32,326 nucleotides of DNA from Bacteroidota bacterium (lineage in GTDB: Bacteria; Bacteroidota; Bacteroidia; Palsa-965): the NCBI GenBank assembly GCA_013288325.1, contig JABDCB010000033.1:1-32326 (forward strand). Reading direction: 5' to 3'. This document shows positions 17,588 through 25,309 of this stretch, piece by piece. Below the pieces are notes generated by a model. The model made no database searches. It was not told the origin of the DNA and saw only the letters and a program-made list of their open reading frames with translations. How positions within the stretch are numbered: the first letter of the stretch is position 1; every line of letters starts with the position of its first letter. The position numbers and the translations under genes were made by a program.

Positions 17588-17977
17588 TCAAAAACGGCTT
17601 TCCTTTTTAGACAAAACATTTTCAAGCAGCGATGCTCCGGCCGATTTAATCTGATCTGCATTCTTTGTTGCCTTTAAGGCTACGATCCACTCCAGAACCG
17701 TTCCGGCAATATTTCTCAGCGGTCCTTTACCGGTGAGATTAACTAATTTCTTTACCAGAAAGCCTGCTGAAAACCCGATGAGGGAATCGACAGCATTGGT
17801 TTTTATTTCCGGTGAATTCACCACATCTTTCCATGCTTTCTTTAACATATTGACCGGACGGAATTGCTCATGCATCGACCGTAACTCTGCCTTTAATAAT
17901 TGTCCCTGCAGCATCGCGGTCTGTTCTTTTTCCAGGATGCGTTGTCTAAGTAATAGATCATAATCGGTTCGGCTCAT
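17588..17977 (-). CDS. Conserved protein of unknown function
   Basis: The 129-residue protein is not recognised with confidence. It has a charged helical N-terminus (to about residue 60) and a mildly hydrophobic, glycine-containing middle (SLIGFSAGFLVKKLVNLTG) that might touch the membrane. A helical C-terminal segment ends KKESRF. No enzyme motif is visible. It lies six bases downstream of the holin-like gene and two bases upstream of the AI-2E transporter start, so it is certainly part of that operon. Small proteins next to YqjE/holin-like genes often have this layout, which suggests an accessory role for the membrane protein. Confidence 0.7.
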   Translation of the reverse strand: MSRTDYDLLLRQRILEKEQTAMLQGQLLKAELRSMHEQFRPVNMLKKAWKDVVNSPEIKTNAVDSLIGFSAGFLVKKLVNLTGKGPLRNIAGTVLEWIVALKATKNADQIKSAGASLLENVLSKKESRF

Positions 17978-17983
17978 TGGGAT

Positions 17984-18325
17984 TCAGTTTATGAACTGCT
18001 TGATAAGGGTGTTGCGCAAGGGTGTTTTGACAAAACGTTTGCGAAATAAAAAGAACAAAATGGCTAATACAGCATAAAACCCGGAAACGATGAAAAAGCC
18101 CAGATAATTACTATGAAGCATATCTCCAAGCCAAAAGGCAGTTCCGATATTCAGGGCAACAGCCGAAAAGGCAAGGAACAGGATGACAACCAGATTGGCT
18201 CCCATATCGGAAACAACATCGGTCGATTTATCCAGGGCTCTTAGCCTAAGCAGCTCTACATTGGTCCTTGCGTATTGCTCCGTTTTCTCAAACAGAGAAT
18301 TAAGGAGCGGCATTTGTTCTTCCAT
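17984..18325 (-). CDS. Holin-like (YqjE type) small membrane protein
   Basis: From the ATG at 18325 the protein has 113 residues; the longer frame begins with an unsupported TTG. It has an amphipathic N-terminal helix (LLNSLFEKTEQYARTNVELL), two membrane helices (about 46-64 and 76-93) and a basic C-terminus. This matches the phage-holin superfamily III / YqjE group, which in Bacteroidota is usually chromosomal and not part of a prophage. No phage genes are nearby. It heads a minus-strand operon with the unknown protein, AI-2E transporter and Mla genes. Its upstream region is filled by palindromic repeats (18349-18506). Confidence 0.75.
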   Translation of the reverse strand: MEEQMPLLNSLFEKTEQYARTNVELLRLRALDKSTDVVSDMGANLVVILFLAFSAVALNIGTAFWLGDMLHSNYLGFFIVSGFYAVLAILFFLFRKRFVKTPLRNTLIKQFIN

Positions 18326-18348
18326 GAGCTTATTTATTAAAATCAATT

Positions 18349-18426
18349 GGGGTTAAAGCCCCTGATTCTTCAAATCATTTGGGGCTAAAGCCCCTAATTC
18401 TTCAAATCATTTGGGGCTAAAGCCCC
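18349..18426. repeat. Three 32-bp direct repeats with GGGGCTAAAGCCCC palindrome
   Basis: The 14-base palindrome GGGGCTAAAGCCCC occurs at 18381-18394 and 18413-18426, with a one-base variant at 18349-18362. The spacing is exactly 32 bases and the 18-base linkers are nearly identical. A related short hairpin (AGGGCT, two bases, AGCCCT) lies at 18493-18506. This looks like a REP-type cluster between the YtxH and holin-like genes. Confidence 0.8.
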
Positions 18427-18446
18427 TAATTCTTTAGGAATTTCAA

Positions 18447-18474
18447 ATAACCCCGCGCTTAAGCGCGGGGTTAT
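18447..18474. repeat. 28-bp perfect palindrome
   Basis: Bases 18447-18474 form a perfect palindrome with the core CCCCGCGCTTAAGCGCGGGG, G/C-rich within an A/T-rich gap. It follows the 32-bp repeats, and may end transcription of the YtxH gene or belong to the same REP family. Confidence 0.85.
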
Positions 18475-18516
18475 AGAGATGATCAATCTTAAAGGGCTTT
18501 AGCCCTGAAAGAAAAC

Positions 18517-18768
18517 TTATTTCCCTCTTCCATTGGTTGCGAATTCGCTTGTTTTTTTGCTCGCTGCTTCAAACTCAGCCTTTGCTTCTTCCAGCAATAC
18601 ATTGAATTTGTCTTTCAGCGATTTACTCAGATCGTCGGTAGTACCTGCAATCTTCTTACGTGTTTCGCTTCCTTTGTCGGGAGCAAAAAGAATTCCCAGT
18701 ACTCCTCCTATGGCTGCTCCTGCAAGCAAAGCCCCTACTATTTTTCCAGAACTATTGTTAGTATCCAT
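18517..18768 (-). CDS. YtxH domain protein
   Basis: The 83-residue protein has one N-terminal membrane segment (GKIVGALLAGAAIGGVLGIL), directly followed by FAPDKGSETRKKI. This is the hallmark of YtxH-like proteins (Bacillus general stress protein relatives). The remainder is a charged helix. It is likely inserted in the inner membrane with a cytoplasmic helix; the molecular role of the family is unknown. The ATG at 18768 is used since upstream codons in the frame have no support. Neighbours are other small stress-type proteins (lmo0937-like, CsbD) and a holin-like protein, a frequent company for YtxH. Confidence 0.88.
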   Translation of the reverse strand: MDTNNSSGKIVGALLAGAAIGGVLGILFAPDKGSETRKKIAGTTDDLSKSLKDKFNVLLEEAKAEFEAASKKTSEFATNGRGK

Positions 18769-18834
18769 GTTGTTTAGTTTTAATTGTGAATTAAAGATTT
18801 GATAAACTACCCTTTTCATGCTTTCTCTGACATT

Positions 18835-18855
18835 CCCCTTCCCACCGGGAAGGGG
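18835..18855. repeat. Hairpin between the lmo0937-like and YtxH genes
   Basis: CCCCTTCCC (18835-18843) and GGGAAGGGG (18847-18855) pair perfectly around three bases. It lies 18 bases beyond the stop of the lmo0937-like gene. No T tract follows on the minus strand, so a terminator role is possible but unproven. Confidence 0.6.
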
Positions 18856-18873
18856 GTCATGTAGCAGATTTTT

Positions 18874-19026
18874 TTAAATCCTCTTCCCTTGTATAAACCG
18901 GAGAAGAACGGCGATGAAAGCGATTACCAGCAGGAGGTGGATAAGATTTCCGGCTCCATAACCGATAAATCCGATGGCCCAGGCAATGACCAATACCACT
19001 GCGATAAAATATAATAGATTTCCCAT
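18874..19026 (-). CDS. lmo0937-family small membrane protein (50 residues)
   Basis: On the minus strand an ATG at 19026 opens a 50-codon frame ending with TAA at 18874-18876. The protein begins MGNLLYFIAVVLVIAWAIG, has a glycine turn (FIGYGAGN), a second hydrophobic stretch (LIHLLLVIAFIAVLLRF) and ends QGKRI. This two-helix pattern with a central glycine turn and LIHLLLVIA matches the lmo0937 / DUF5670 family, small membrane proteins of unknown role often found near stress genes. It starts 25 bases after the lipoprotein gene and is probably co-transcribed. The gene is short enough to be missed by size cut-offs. Confidence 0.85.
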   Translation of the reverse strand: MGNLLYFIAVVLVIAWAIGFIGYGAGNLIHLLLVIAFIAVLLRFIQGKRI

Positions 19027-19051
19027 GTTGTTAGTTTTTAGGGTTTATGTA

Positions 19052-19645
19052 TTAAAGCACTCTTAGTAACCAAAGAATCAGTAAAATGAGGGCGAACAGA
19101 AGCAACAGATTGATCAGGATTCCAAGACCCCATCCTCCGCCGAGAAGACCGAGTACCCACAGAATAAGCAGAATCAGGATTACAATCCAGAAAAGGCTTA
19201 GTCCGTCTCTTACTACTTCATCTGTTTTATGTGCTTTTATTATTTGTCCGAAATCGAAAGACATGGGCTTTGCAGCTTCCTTTGTCTTGCTCATCATCAA
19301 ACCTGTAACTGCAGCGATTCCAGCTCCTGCTTCATGTTTAGGTGTTATGACGCGATTATGTCCATCCTTTGAATTCGGGATCTGATCATGTGTCAGGGCC
19401 ACGGGTGCAGGTTGCTCCAGGTTTTCCTGCAGCAAGGCACTCGATGGCTTTGTAGCCACTTCTGCAATTTCAGGCTGATCGGTTACAGTAGTTGCCGCAG
19501 CAGTTGATGTTGCTTTATGATTTACATGGGATACGTAATATCCATTATTGTAATGGCGTTTAACGATCATCATATGTGAGCTGCAGGAAGTAAGCCAAAG
19601 ACCTGCAATAATGCAGGCTGTGCTGATGGTAATTAATTTTTTCAT
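19052..19645 (-). CDS. Lipoprotein with C-terminal lmo0937-like membrane hairpin
   Basis: The 197-residue protein begins with a lipoprotein signal peptide (MKKLITISTACIIAG, then LTSC with the lipidated Cys21). A polar linker of about 125 residues rich in Ala, Thr and Pro follows. The last 50 residues contain two long hydrophobic segments around GLLGGGWG (LFWIVILILLILWVLG and NLLLLFALILLILWLLRVL). This end aligns by eye with the lmo0937-like protein encoded next door. A lipoprotein with two extra membrane helices would be held in the inner membrane at both ends. The gene lies 58 bases downstream of the CsbD gene and 25 upstream of the lmo0937-like gene. Its function is unknown. Confidence 0.8.
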   Translation of the reverse strand: MKKLITISTACIIAGLWLTSCSSHMMIVKRHYNNGYYVSHVNHKATSTAAATTVTDQPEIAEVATKPSSALLQENLEQPAPVALTHDQIPNSKDGHNRVITPKHEAGAGIAAVTGLMMSKTKEAAKPMSFDFGQIIKAHKTDEVVRDGLSLFWIVILILLILWVLGLLGGGWGLGILINLLLLFALILLILWLLRVL

Positions 19646-19703
19646 TGGGTTGGTTTTAAAAATGAATAATTCGATTGATTCTGGTTGTGCTACTTATTAT
19701 TGT

Positions 19704-19892
19704 TCAGATTTCCGCAATAATCTTTTGGATTTCTTCCTTGGTCTTACCCAGCTTCTGTTGTATTCTTCCCAGCATTTCATCCTGCTTGCCATCGGTAAGC
19801 AATACATCATTGTCGGTAAGCAACGCAAATTTTTGTTTCAGCTTTCCTTTGGTTTCATTCCAGTGCCCTTTTAATTCAGTCATGTTTTTCAT
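19704..19892 (-). CDS. CsbD family stress protein
   Basis: The 62-residue protein has the family features: [17 protein letters not shown] near the N-terminus, then [22 protein letters not shown]. CsbD-like proteins are small, helical, cytoplasmic and induced by general stress in Bacillus and others; their mechanism is unknown. Start ATG 19892 gives MKNMTEL; ATG 19883 is nearly as good. A promoter-like motif lies at 19922-19957 with a predicted transcript start about 23 bases before the ATG. The lipoprotein and lmo0937-like genes follow on the same strand, forming a small stress group. Confidence 0.9.
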   Translation of the reverse strand: MKNMTELKGHWNETKGKLKQKFALLTDNDVLLTDGKQDEMLGRIQQKLGKTKEEIQKIIAEI

Positions 19893-19921
19893 ATATAATT
19901 GTTTTCGTTTAGTTTCCGCAT

Positions 19922-19957
19922 CAAAGGTGGTATGATTCCGGTGTTTATATGTTACAG
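19922..19957 (-). promoter_or_regulatory. Bipartite promoter-like motif of the CsbD gene
   Basis: On the minus strand CTGTAACATA (19957-19948) is followed by CACCTTTG ending at 19922. The -7-like box is one base from the Bacteroidota consensus TAnnTTTG, but the upstream box is GTAAC in place of TTTG. The same pair at the same spacing lies before the AraC gene and the coiled-coil lipoprotein gene. Confidence 0.5.
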
Positions 19958-20208
19958 AAACTTATATCTGTCTTGTATAATTCCCACATAAGTCCCGAAA
20001 TACTCCTTTATGCCATGTTTTGTTTTATGTTTTTGTTCCTTAGCTTGTGATATTACGCCCGATCATCTTTTCTTGCTTTTTTTTTCGGTAAAAAGGTGAA
20101 ATTCTTCATTGAACACCTGCTCTTTCCCGTTGAATTTTATTTTTGACTTTAGATAATAAACTACCTGGGCTATATTCTATCGCGATGATTTGGCGCACAT
20201 GGGTCCAC

Positions 20209-20239
20209 AAAAAAGCCCCTTTACAAAATGTAAAGGAGC
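20209..20239 (-). terminator. Rho-independent terminator of the OmpA operon
   Basis: On the minus strand GCTCCTTTAC pairs with GTAAAGGGGC (one G-T pair) around a five-base loop and is followed by six T. It lies 21 bases after the stop of the PorE-like gene at 20260. Confidence 0.85.
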
Positions 20240-20259
20240 TGTATGTATATTCAGGATAA

Positions 20260-22281
20260 CTATTTAATTTCCGTAATTCTTAACTCCACTCTTCTATTAA
20301 GTTGTCTTCCTGCCGGGTCATCTTTCCCGCTGGCAGTTGTATTGCTTACGGCAGGTTGGGTTTTCCCATATCCTTTGGCCTTCATCCGTCCCGCTTCTAT
20401 GCCATGAGCCGTCAGATAATCCACAACGGCCTTCGCCCGCTCTTCCGAAAGTTTCTGATTGTATTCATCCGTGCCTTTGCTATCGGTATGACCCGCAATT
20501 TCCACTTTCATATTCGGATTGCTCTTTAACAAAAGGATCAGATTTTTCAGCTCTACATTTGAAACAGATCTTAAAGTAGCCTTGTCAAAATTAAAGAAGA
20601 TATTGTTCAGGGTGATTTTGGATCCTACGGTAATCGGTGTCATCGATACCGCACGGCTTATCTGATAATAGCTCGACTTTTTAGGGATGTCCATATTCTC
20701 CGAGTAAAACAAATGCCCTTCACTCTGATAGGTGATATTATAGTTCTTCCCAGGGGTGAGGATATACAGAAACTGCCCTGTCTTACTGTTGGCATGATAA
20801 ACACCTACCACCTGACCGGTTTCATTATCGGTAACCGTGATTACCGCTCTCTTCACTGGTTTTCCTGTTTCATCAATAATGCTACCCTTCATCAGGGTAA
20901 GAGGAGTTTCTTTTTTATCGGCGAAAGTAATCTTATAATTATCCTTCTCTCCAAGGCCACCTTCTCTGAAGGAGGTGAAATACGCTTTACGGCCATCCGG
21001 GCTGAGCACATAAAAAACATCATCATCAGGGGTATTGATAGGATAACCCACATTCATCGGTTCCGACCATGCTCCTTCTTCTGACAGAAGACTGGTAAAG
21101 ATGTCAAAACCACCCATGGTATTGTGTCCGGTAGAGCTGAAGGTAAGCGTAACTCCGTCAGGATGTATAAAAGGGGCGTCTTCGTCAAAGGCTGTATTGA
21201 TAGTAGGACCCATGTTCACTGCTTTTCCCCAATCACCTTCCGGAGTCAGTTTGCTGGTATATAAGTCGCGGCCTCCATATCCTCCCGGACGGTCGCTCAC
21301 GAAATAGATGGTATTACCATCGGCCGAGATGAAGGCACTGGGTTCCCAGTATTTAGTGTTGATATTTTCATTCAGTTTTACCGGCGTGGACCAGGTGTCG
21401 CCATCCAGCGTCGTGGTATAGATATTCCCATCCCCGTTATCGTCTTTGTAAATCAGGATCGTTTGTCCATCGGGTGAAATGCCCACCGAAGCAGCATTTC
21501 CCGAAGCATTGATAGGAGCGCCTATATTTACTGCATTGGACCATCCACCTTTATCATGTGTGGACTTGTAAATATTTTCCAGATAGGTTCCTTCTTCATC
21601 TTTCAATCCACCCATTGTTTCTGGGCGGCGGGATGTAAAGAACAAGGTATTTTCATCGGCAGTTAATACAGGGGAATAATCGGCGTAGATAGAATTTACG
21701 CTGCTCCCCAGATTTTCAATCTTACCTTTCACAGGACTCAGCATAAGCTGCTTCCCTGTTTTACACATTTCTATTTCCCGGGTGGCTTCGCTAACCTGAG
21801 CCTTATTATCGTTCTTGCCGCCCGTTGCTACTGAAATAAACTTTTCATACGCTCCGATGGCCATATCGAACTGATAATTCAGGTGATAGGCATCACCCAG
21901 CATTTTGTAAGCCGTAACAGGTGCGCCACGCTCTTTGTAGGAGCTGCCCTTATAATTATCCGATATCAGGGTAACAGCCTTTTCAAAATAAGGAATAGCT
22001 TCCGCTCTGCGGCGTTTGGAGCTTAAGAAACAGATACCCAATTTAAAAGCAATGTTTCTGTTTTCGGGATCCTTTTTATACAAAGCCTGAAATAAAGGGA
22101 GTGCTTCCGAATACCCTCCTTTTGAATATGTACGTGTATCTCCGTTTCCATCTTTATAAACAGATGAAAAAGGCTTTTCTGCTTTATCGAAATCTTTAAT
22201 AAAATCTGCATTTTTATCCTGTGCCTGGAGACCGCCTATGCTTGATAAGCACAGAGCGATCGCTAGAAGACATATTCTCAT
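20260..22281 (-). CDS. PorE-like OmpA family protein (TPR-PD40-CarboxypepD-OmpA), copy 1
   Basis: The 673-residue protein has a signal peptide (about 1-20, ending LQAQ) and TPR-like helices (about 50-170, PLFQALYKKDPENRN). PD40/WD40-like propeller repeats follow (about 190-440, motifs such as DENTLFFTSRRPE and DGNTIYFVSDRPGG). Then come a carboxypeptidase-regulatory-like domain (about 455-540) and a C-terminal OmpA domain (about 563-673, FFNFDKATLR, then GHTDSKGTDEYNQ and NRRVEL). This layout is that of PorE and related T9SS-associated periplasmic or outer membrane proteins that bind peptidoglycan. Its ATG overlaps the stop of the paralogue upstream by four bases. It probably anchors the PorP/SprF-like barrel of the same operon to the cell wall. 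Confidence 0.88.
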   Translation of the reverse strand: MRICLLAIALCLSSIGGLQAQDKNADFIKDFDKAEKPFSSVYKDGNGDTRTYSKGGYSEALPLFQALYKKDPENRNIAFKLGICFLSSKRRRAEAIPYFEKAVTLISDNYKGSSYKERGAPVTAYKMLGDAYHLNYQFDMAIGAYEKFISVATGGKNDNKAQVSEATREIEMCKTGKQLMLSPVKGKIENLGSSVNSIYADYSPVLTADENTLFFTSRRPETMGGLKDEEGTYLENIYKSTHDKGGWSNAVNIGAPINASGNAASVGISPDGQTILIYKDDNGDGNIYTTTLDGDTWSTPVKLNENINTKYWEPSAFISADGNTIYFVSDRPGGYGGRDLYTSKLTPEGDWGKAVNMGPTINTAFDEDAPFIHPDGVTLTFSSTGHNTMGGFDIFTSLLSEEGAWSEPMNVGYPINTPDDDVFYVLSPDGRKAYFTSFREGGLGEKDNYKITFADKKETPLTLMKGSIIDETGKPVKRAVITVTDNETGQVVGVYHANSKTGQFLYILTPGKNYNITYQSEGHLFYSENMDIPKKSSYYQISRAVSMTPITVGSKITLNNIFFNFDKATLRSVSNVELKNLILLLKSNPNMKVEIAGHTDSKGTDEYNQKLSEERAKAVVDYLTAHGIEAGRMKAKGYGKTQPAVSNTTASGKDDPAGRQLNRRVELRITEIK

Positions 22282-24311
22282 TTCTGATCAGAAGCAATTT
22301 CTTTTACAATGATAAACTCAGTACGTCTGTTTTTCTGATGATCCCGTTCTGAACAGTCAGATGTATTATCATTCAGGCCTTCACAAGCACAACCATTCAC
22401 TGGTCTTGCTTTGCCATAACCTTTTCCATAGATACGTTCGGGTTTTGTGATTCTTGCTTTGATATAATCGGCTGATGCTTTTGCCCGTTTGTCAGACAAT
22501 ACCTGGTTATACTCAGCTCCGGCACGGCAATCCGTATAGGAACCCAGTTCCACCAGCATTTCAGGATTATCATTCATAATCTTAACGATCTTATCCAACT
22601 CTATTTCTGCATCCGGACGGATGTTATATTTGTCCAAATCGAAATAGGCTATCTCGCCGCTTGGATTGCGTGTTGATTTCCCTTTTACAGGCTTTGAAGC
22701 TACTACAGGCTCTGCCCGTTTGTTCTTCACCAGTTTACCCAAATCGTCTCCCACTTTCATTCCATTATCCTTTACCAGGGGAGTTTCTTCTGCCAGCAGA
22801 GTCACGTTCCCTTTTACAATAAAGGCAGCTCCGGTGGTATTCACCGTGGTATCCCCTTCCGAAAATCCTTTTTTCGTTCCGGTCAGTTTAAATGTTTTGT
22901 CCGAAGGAGCCAGGAAGGTATAAGCCCCGCCTTCTTTGGTAGTAACGGTATCTACCATCACTCCTTTATCATCCAGCAGTGATACAAACGTATTCATCAG
23001 GGGAGTTCCGTTTTTATCTTTTGCAATGCCTCTGATCTTTTTACCGATACCCAGATCTTTCATGATCTCGAAAGAATAGATATCATCGCTTCCGCTTCCA
23101 CCTACGCGGTCGGAAGAGAAATAACCTGTCTTTAGCTGGTCGTTGACAATAGCTCCGAAATCATCGGCCGGAGTATTAATCGGCGAACCTGCATTTACAA
23201 CAGGACCAAAAGCATCACCGTTGGTGGCACACAGAAATATATCCATACCACCGATACCAAAGCGTCCGTTGGAAGCGAAGTAAAGCACGCCGTTTTTTGT
23301 CTCTATATAAGGAAACATCTCATCTCCTTCTGTATTTATCTTGCTTCCCAGATTCTGAGCCAATCCCCATTCTCCTTTCGGGTCCTTCTTTACACGGTAC
23401 AGATCTGCGCCTCCATATCCACCCGGCATATCGCTGGTAAAATACATGGTGTTTCCATCGGCTGATAAACAAGGCTGACCTACTGAATAAGTAGCGCTGT
23501 TCATGTGAAAAGGTTCCGGATCTGACCATTTCCCGTCTTTAAATGTGCTGAAATAAATATCAAGCTGCATGGTCTTATCGCTCTTCTTGGTATTATAATC
23601 ATTACGGGTATAAGCCATATAGGTTCCGTCCGAGTTAAAAGAGGCAGGTCCGTCGTGTCTAATGCCATTTAGCTTGGTGCTGAAGTTATGTGGTTTCTTC
23701 AATTGCCCTTTGTCGATATCCGACACATACATATCCAGAAACGGCTTACGGTTCCAGTTGTATCTGCGTTCAATAAAATGAGGACGCTCGCGGGTGCTTG
23801 CAAATACAATTTTGTCTTTGTAATAAGCAGGGCCGAAATCTTCGGCATTGGAATTCACATCCAGATGCAGAATGCTGTAAACACCCTGATCGGTTTGCAG
23901 ATTACTGAGCTGGATGCTGTTATTCGTATAACTTTTAGCTCTCAGATCATCGGGTCTAAGCGCCCGGAATTTATCCAGCCAGATATTGGCCTGATCGTAT
24001 TTGCCGTTTGATTTCAGGACCATGGCATAGTTGTAATCATCCTCTGCCGTAACCCCTTCCGGAGCAGCCGTGAGTTTGGAATACACCACTTCTGCCTGAA
24101 TATTCTGATCCAGGTTGTGATAACTCTTGGCCAGCTTACGCTGTCCGTCCAGAGTCAGGTTTCTGGAATGTTTATATTCAACGATTGCCTTATCAAAAGA
24201 ATAGTTGGTAAAATATTTATCGCCTTTCAGCTCTTTGTGCGACTTATCCTGTGTAAAAGCGCTGGCGCTCATCCAGAGAAGTGCAATAATGGGTATGACT
24301 AACTTTTTCAT
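22278..24311 (-). CDS. PorE-like OmpA family protein (TPR-PD40-CarboxypepD-OmpA), copy 2
   Basis: The 677-residue protein has the same order as its downstream neighbour: signal peptide (1-20), TPR-like helices (about 25-130), PD40 repeats (about 150-420, with DGNTMYFTSDMPGGYGGADL and GVLYFASNGRFGIGGMDI), a regulatory-like beta domain (about 430-510) and an OmpA domain (about 560-670). The OmpA part has ELGSYTDCRAGAEYNQ and NRRTEF, plus an insertion with three cysteines (NGCACEGLNDNTSDC) that may form disulfides in the periplasm. The pair is a clear tandem duplication. It lies 21 bases after the PorP/SprF gene and is translationally coupled to copy 1. Confidence 0.88.
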   Translation of the reverse strand: MKKLVIPIIALLWMSASAFTQDKSHKELKGDKYFTNYSFDKAIVEYKHSRNLTLDGQRKLAKSYHNLDQNIQAEVVYSKLTAAPEGVTAEDDYNYAMVLKSNGKYDQANIWLDKFRALRPDDLRAKSYTNNSIQLSNLQTDQGVYSILHLDVNSNAEDFGPAYYKDKIVFASTRERPHFIERRYNWNRKPFLDMYVSDIDKGQLKKPHNFSTKLNGIRHDGPASFNSDGTYMAYTRNDYNTKKSDKTMQLDIYFSTFKDGKWSDPEPFHMNSATYSVGQPCLSADGNTMYFTSDMPGGYGGADLYRVKKDPKGEWGLAQNLGSKINTEGDEMFPYIETKNGVLYFASNGRFGIGGMDIFLCATNGDAFGPVVNAGSPINTPADDFGAIVNDQLKTGYFSSDRVGGSGSDDIYSFEIMKDLGIGKKIRGIAKDKNGTPLMNTFVSLLDDKGVMVDTVTTKEGGAYTFLAPSDKTFKLTGTKKGFSEGDTTVNTTGAAFIVKGNVTLLAEETPLVKDNGMKVGDDLGKLVKNKRAEPVVASKPVKGKSTRNPSGEIAYFDLDKYNIRPDAEIELDKIVKIMNDNPEMLVELGSYTDCRAGAEYNQVLSDKRAKASADYIKARITKPERIYGKGYGKARPVNGCACEGLNDNTSDCSERDHQKNRRTEFIIVKEIASDQK

Positions 24312-24332
24312 GTAGGTATATTTTAGTATCGT

Positions 24333-25274
24333 TTAGAAATAGCGTGGGGAGTGGATCTGTTTTTTGTTGTAAAAGATAAAATCATAACGCAGTTCAATTT
24401 CATGACTGCCCTGATTGTATTTGGAAGTAGCCAGGCCATAGGACCAGTCGTAAGAATAACCGATGTGAAGCTGCTCGGTAACATTTACTCCTACCAAAGC
24501 ACCTAATGCGTCGCCGCTACGGTACATCACCCCTACCATCAGTCTTTTCATGATGATAAAGGAAGCTGTCAGATCCAGCTGTGCCGGTGCTGCCGCTGTT
24601 ACTTTAACCAGTGTGGTTGGTTTAAAATCCAGGTTATCCGTCATTTTAATAACCGTTCCGGCTATTAAATAGTAATGACGTTGCTCTGATCCCATTTGGG
24701 TAGTACCATCCGGTTCGTTAACAACAGAATAATTGTTCTGCATCAGGTTCGGAACCGAGATACCGGCGTAAAAACGTTCGCGGTAGTAATACGCTCCGAA
24801 ACCGAAATTAGGCGTAGTCTGGTTACTGATATTATTCTGAAACACGGGGTCAGCTTGCTGCTCCAGCTGCAACGAGCTCAGGCTGGCCTGAAACACATTG
24901 ATTCCTCCGTTAACACCCAATGCAAGTTTTGATTTGGGACTTAGCTTCATGATATAAGCAAAATCAACAAATACACTGGTGTTATTACTGGGACCGATTT
25001 TATCGTTCACCACAGAAAGACCGAGACCTAAATGTTCGTCTCTCAATGGAGCGTGAACCGTAATTGTTTGTGTAACGGGGGCTCCTTTAAAATCAACCCA
25101 CTGCATGCGCTGCAGCGCATTAACTGTCAGCGCATCCCTGCTACCTGCATAAGCAGGATTGACCAGCAAGGTATTGTCCATATAATGTGTAAACATCGGT
25201 TCCTGCTGTGCGCTCATCGTCAGGCCCGCCATGGAGACAACTGAGAGTATCGCTATTTTTTTAAGTGCTTTCAT
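24333..25274 (-). CDS. PorP/SprF family outer membrane protein
   Basis: The 313-residue protein has a signal peptide (about 1-21), then EPMFTHYMDNTLLVNPAYAG, the conserved opening of the PorP/SprF family. Further family stretches are LQRMQWVDFKGAPVTQT and GLGLSVVNDKIGPSN. The remainder alternates as in a beta-barrel and ends FIFYNKKQIHSPRYF. SprF is required for secretion or attachment of the type B adhesin SprB in Flavobacterium, and PorP-like proteins usually sit beside genes with type B signals. Here the upstream gene, 35 bases away, encodes exactly such a protein, so this is probably its dedicated partner. The PorE-like genes follow. Confidence 0.92.
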   Translation of the reverse strand: MKALKKIAILSVVSMAGLTMSAQQEPMFTHYMDNTLLVNPAYAGSRDALTVNALQRMQWVDFKGAPVTQTITVHAPLRDEHLGLGLSVVNDKIGPSNNTSVFVDFAYIMKLSPKSKLALGVNGGINVFQASLSSLQLEQQADPVFQNNISNQTTPNFGFGAYYYRERFYAGISVPNLMQNNYSVVNEPDGTTQMGSEQRHYYLIAGTVIKMTDNLDFKPTTLVKVTAAAPAQLDLTASFIIMKRLMVGVMYRSGDALGALVGVNVTEQLHIGYSYDWSYGLATSKYNQGSHEIELRYDFIFYNKKQIHSPRYF

Positions 25275-25309
25275 TTCTTTTTATTTTATTTCGTGATTAA
25301 TTATCAGTG

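Larger units (their letters stand above)
19893..20259. other. Intergenic stretch of 367 bases
   Basis: No coding frame with support lies here. It holds the promoter-like motif of the CsbD gene (19922-19957) and the terminator of the OmpA operon (20209-20239). Between them the DNA is A/T-rich with a run of nine T near 20080, and nothing else is recognised. Confidence 0.6.

Noticed and set aside
17984-18325. Holin-like gene as sign of a prophage
   Set aside because: No phage structural, lysis or integrase genes are present; YqjE/holin-like proteins are common chromosomal genes beside YtxH in this phylum.
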